64,000 nt of DNA from Saccharicrinis aurantiacus (GTDB lineage Bacteria > Bacteroidota > Bacteroidia > Bacteroidales > Marinilabiliaceae): contig NZ_LYBV02000017.1 in NCBI RefSeq assembly GCF_001660705.2, forward strand, positions 62,001 through 126,000. Direction: 5' to 3'. Of the stretch, positions 61,121-64,000 are shown one piece after another (positions within the stretch are counted from its first letter, which is position 1; every line of letters starts with the position of its first letter). The notes below the pieces were generated by a model. The model had not been told where the DNA came from. It searched no databases and saw nothing but the letters and a program-made list of their open reading frames with translations. A program made the translations under genes and the position numbers.

Positions 61121-62062
61121 TTATTTATCTGCCAGCTCAGTATTTCGTATTTTATAAACTTTCTTATCCTGAGATTCATAATGCGTTCTCATCAATAAGT
61201 CCATTGTAATTCCTGTAGTTATAATCTGAAAACCTCCAAATAAAAAGATAATTCCAACAAAAATTATCGGACGCCCCCAAATATCGTCACCCATTATCTT
61301 TAATACCAATAGATACATTAGTATTACTATACCTATAAACACAGCTTTTACACCAATAGAACCTAATAAGTGCATTGGTCTCGAGGCATATTTACTAGCA
61401 AAACGCATTAATATTAAATCACTAATTACTTTAAATGTTCTGCCCAAGCCATACTTCGACTCGCCAGCTAACCTTGCCCTATGATTCACAGGGATCTGCT
61501 CAACCTTTGCCCCTTCATTTGTTGCAGATATTGCAATAAAGCGATGCATTTCTCCATACAGCTTAATTTCCTTCGCTATATCAGCCTTAAATACCTTTAT
61601 TGCACAGCCATTATCAATGATGTTGGTTTTAGATACCTTACGTACAATTTTATTGGCAATTTTAGATGGCACTTTACGCAAAATCATACCATCTTGTCTC
61701 TTTTGTCGGATACCCGTTACAACATCACATCTCTTTTCTTTAATTACATCCATCATTCGAAGAATATCTGCAGGGTCGTTCTGTAGGTCTCCATCAAGTG
61801 TTGCAATATAATCGCCGGTGGCATAATCAATTCCCGCTTTTAAAGCAGCACTTTGGCCATAATTCTTTCGCAGCTCAATTAAAACTACATTTTTACCCTT
61901 TATTTTCAATACTTCTTCTGCAGTATTGTCTGTTGAACCATCATCAACAATTACCGTCTCAAAATCATATTCTGAGTTTTTTAAAGCATCGTATACTTGT
62001 TGAGCCAATGGAGCAACATTCTGTTCCTCGTTTAAAACGGGTATTATAATAGAAATCTTCAT
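61121..62062 (-). CDS. Polyprenyl-phosphate glycosyltransferase (GT2, ArnC/GtrB type)
   Basis: A 313-residue membrane-associated glycosyltransferase from the ATG at 62062 (upstream reading needs TTG). GT2 core: ISIIIPVLNEEQNVAPL, VIVDDGSTDNTAEEV, ATLDGDLQNDPADI and GIRQKRQDG; then two C-terminal membrane helices (about residues 228-295). It transfers a sugar from a nucleotide donor to undecaprenyl phosphate. Located 22 bases downstream of an ArnT-like gene, so it likely supplies the lipid-linked sugar used by that enzyme. Confidence 0.92.
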   Translation of the reverse strand: MKISIIIPVLNEEQNVAPLAQQVYDALKNSEYDFETVIVDDGSTDNTAEEVLKIKGKNVVLIELRKNYGQSAALKAGIDYATGDYIATLDGDLQNDPADILRMMDVIKEKRCDVVTGIRQKRQDGMILRKVPSKIANKIVRKVSKTNIIDNGCAIKVFKADIAKEIKLYGEMHRFIAISATNEGAKVEQIPVNHRARLAGESKYGLGRTFKVISDLILMRFASKYASRPMHLLGSIGVKAVFIGIVILMYLLVLKIMGDDIWGRPIIFVGIIFLFGGFQIITTGITMDLLMRTHYESQDKKVYKIRNTELADK

Positions 62063-62084
62063 TCTCAAATACTTCTTAAATCAA

Positions 62085-63710
62085 TTATTCAACCTTTATA
62101 AGGTAAATCTTTTTTAAACTATTTTCTCGCGTTCGTGGATTAAGAAACTTACCATCCATCTGTGAGATTTTTTTATGCTTAAATATTTCTGTTCTGCTTA
62201 TTCTATCTTGATAAACGCTATCAACTTCTGATTTCCCTTCTTGGTTAGTAATTATCCAAAAATTAGATTTGCGTTTATATTTCTCAAGGTTATCTATATC
62301 CATCGCTCTTTCTGAAACGTTTTTTGCATAAAAGAACGTTTCAAATTGCTTGTATTTATAGGTTAATAGCAATTCATCATCATTGGCTAACTCGTCATAC
62401 ATATTACAAGCTCTTATGGCTCCATGATACGAGAATGCCTTTGGCATAAAGTGATAGTTTAATACAAAATTAAGCATCAGTGAAGAAATCACTAAAGGAA
62501 TAATCAATTTTGTTAAAACATCATCACTCTTAACTAATATGTAAATAATAAGTATAGTACCTATAAGTAAAACAATCCATATCAATGGATTACTGGTACT
62601 AAAAACAAACGTTACTGCTAAAATAACAACAATTAAACTTAAGCCAAGCATTATATACCTTCCTATTGAAAATGCTTTTAGAATTCCACTTGCGTTTTTT
62701 GCAATGCTAGTATTAATAAAATCTGCTACAATAACGGTTAAAAATGGAATTGCAGGATACAAATAATGTGGCGCTTTTTGTCCAGAAACCGAAAGTATCG
62801 AACCAAAAATTAACAAAGCACTATAGGTATAGAATTCATTACGATTAAATATGGCCTTTTTATTTTTGACTATAGACCTAATGTGATTGTAAAATGTAAT
62901 GAAGGCGTAGGCTGACCACGGTAGATAAATATAGATTAAAGTATGTAAATAAAAAGCATAATCTTTATTCATACCATGTGAACCTGCAATTCTTCCGGCA
63001 TTATTGGTCCAAAAGAAGAACTTGATTCCCTCCCACCCGAACTGATCATAAAGTCCTTTTAAGGTCGGAAACAATGCAAGTGACAAAATAGGTATTGCCA
63101 AAAGCCAAATTGGAGAAAATATTTGTTTCCAATTTTTAGAGATTAATAGATGACCTCCTACAGCAAATGCCGCAACAGCTAAACCAATTGGTCCTTTTGT
63201 ACTTACTGCAAATCCAATAAATACAAAGCCTAGTATAAATTGCCATAATTGTTTCGTACTCAAATAATGTGCTATTAACGAAACACCTATAACTACATTT
63301 GCAGTCATTAAAGCATCTGTATGCAAATCGTTATGGTATAAAAATAGCATTTGCGATGAAGCATACATTACTGCAGCAATTATTCCTGTATTCTTACTGT
63401 AATAGAGTTTTGTAAACTTGAACAATGCAAAGATACTTGCAAATGTAAATAGTAAAGTAGGCAATTTAAACGCAAACATTGACATCCCAAATATTTGGAA
63501 TGATATAGCATTTAACCAAAACATAAATGGTGGCTTTTGCAGATATGGTTTTCCATAAATATGCATATGTAGCCAATCTCCACTATCAATTATATATCGG
63601 CTTACGCCTGCATACTTTGCCGAATCTATACCCACTTCTGGGAATAATCCGATAATGTAAATAATAACTATTGATGTAAATACTGCAAAAAGGGTATTCT
63701 TGGAATTCAT
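62085..63710 (-). CDS. ArnT-like integral-membrane glycosyltransferase (GT-C, PMT fold)
   Basis: A 541-residue GT-C enzyme with about twelve helices in residues 5-420 and a C-terminal soluble part. The first periplasmic loop has VGIDSAKYAGVSRYIIDSGDWL (the D-x-x-x-Y region) and KPYLQKPPFMFWLNAISFQIFG, as in ArnT. It moves a sugar from undecaprenyl phosphate to lipid A or other envelope acceptors. It forms a two-gene unit with the GT2 gene, similar to the arnC/arnT arrangement, but no arnA, B or D genes are present, so the donor sugar is unknown. Confidence 0.88.
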   Translation of the reverse strand: MNSKNTLFAVFTSIVIIYIIGLFPEVGIDSAKYAGVSRYIIDSGDWLHMHIYGKPYLQKPPFMFWLNAISFQIFGMSMFAFKLPTLLFTFASIFALFKFTKLYYSKNTGIIAAVMYASSQMLFLYHNDLHTDALMTANVVIGVSLIAHYLSTKQLWQFILGFVFIGFAVSTKGPIGLAVAAFAVGGHLLISKNWKQIFSPIWLLAIPILSLALFPTLKGLYDQFGWEGIKFFFWTNNAGRIAGSHGMNKDYAFYLHTLIYIYLPWSAYAFITFYNHIRSIVKNKKAIFNRNEFYTYSALLIFGSILSVSGQKAPHYLYPAIPFLTVIVADFINTSIAKNASGILKAFSIGRYIMLGLSLIVVILAVTFVFSTSNPLIWIVLLIGTILIIYILVKSDDVLTKLIIPLVISSLMLNFVLNYHFMPKAFSYHGAIRACNMYDELANDDELLLTYKYKQFETFFYAKNVSERAMDIDNLEKYKRKSNFWIITNQEGKSEVDSVYQDRISRTEIFKHKKISQMDGKFLNPRTRENSLKKIYLIKVE

Positions 63711-64000
63711 AAACTCTATACTGCTTATATTTTAATTGAAAGAAATGGTTTTATTTAGTTTTGGAAACTATCTGAATAATAAAATAGCTAAGCTAAAAAA
63801 TCATAATCGTTGGATAATTTTTTTTATTAATAAAGTGCAAAGATTGACAATCAAATTCAAACAAAATATTTCATCTAAATAAATTTTCCCCAAATGTAGT
63901 TATTTATGGCTAAAGTAACTTTTCTAGCAGTTAAATATTAAAAGCATTTGGCAATAATTTTCAGCTCTGTTTGACTTCCTAATTCAACAATGTCGTAAGC
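63711..64000. other. Intergenic end of window
   Basis: About 290 AT-rich bases without a recognisable gene. A minus-strand TACATTTG (63891-63898) fits a -7 box but is 180 bases from the ArnT-like start; its role is uncertain. Confidence 0.4.

Noticed and set aside
61121-63710. Complete lipid A aminoarabinose (arn) operon
   Set aside because: Only ArnC-like and ArnT-like genes are present; no arnA, arnB or arnD homologues accompany them, so the sugar cannot be called aminoarabinose.

Overview
The window reads as a piece of an AT-rich chromosome from a marine or sediment-type member of the Bacteroidota, most likely Bacteroidales/Marinilabiliales-like. This is an inference. It rests on Bacteroidota-style -7 boxes (TAnnTTTG) upstream of several genes, many SPII lipoproteins, a roughly 600-residue ribosomal protein S1, a SiaB/SiaC pair, a TonB-dependent receptor, minimal LytS/LytTR signalling and several sulfatases. 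No rRNA, tRNA, CRISPR array or intact insertion sequence was seen.

Layout. 1-6037: a YceI-like protein (cut by the window edge), a YfiR-like protein, then a plus-strand efflux operon (HlyD-type adaptor, DUF2955/FUSC-like inner-membrane protein, outer-membrane factor lipoprotein) running into an AI-2E family transporter. 6333-12794: two related unknown lipoproteins, a MalT-like LuxR regulator and a TonB-dependent receptor. 13078-18675: minus-strand accessory genes (sulfatase, GNAT, nitrilase-family amidase, alpha/beta hydrolase-TPR lipoprotein, TlpA-like thioredoxin), the last resembling a mobile gene cassette. 18703-20400: a long spacer with six hairpin repeats of exact 41-bp period in front of a DUF6261-like gene.

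20501-28088: sulfatase module 1 (sulfatase, BamA-like barrel, divergent second sulfatase, AraC regulator), flanked by an 84-bp direct repeat made of the tail and terminator of the DUF6261-like gene. 28287-33580: a small membrane protein, a MITE-like inverted-repeat element, an arsRCB arsenic operon with two operator dyads, a LytS/LytTR pair and two short ExbB/MotA-like membrane proteins.

34038-45655 is one long minus-strand envelope locus. In transcription order it holds an M48 protease, UbiB-family kinase, App1-like phosphatidate phosphatase, diacylglycerol kinase, AraC regulator, sulfatase, HdeD-like protein, small barrel, BamA-like barrel, HAD phosphatase lipoprotein and CsbD. The sulfatase + BamA-like barrel + AraC combination therefore occurs twice in this window, without SusC/SusD or glycoside hydrolases. 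This is the best candidate here for an undescribed system.

45864-63710 is mostly core genome: SiaB/SiaC, cysE, a NadR-like kinase, an S41 protease, guaA, a STAS protein with rnz, rpsA, then nucleotide-sugar genes (ugd, UDP-xylose synthase, rfbD-like, phosphohexomutase) and two membrane-linked glycosyltransferases for envelope polysaccharide or lipid modification.
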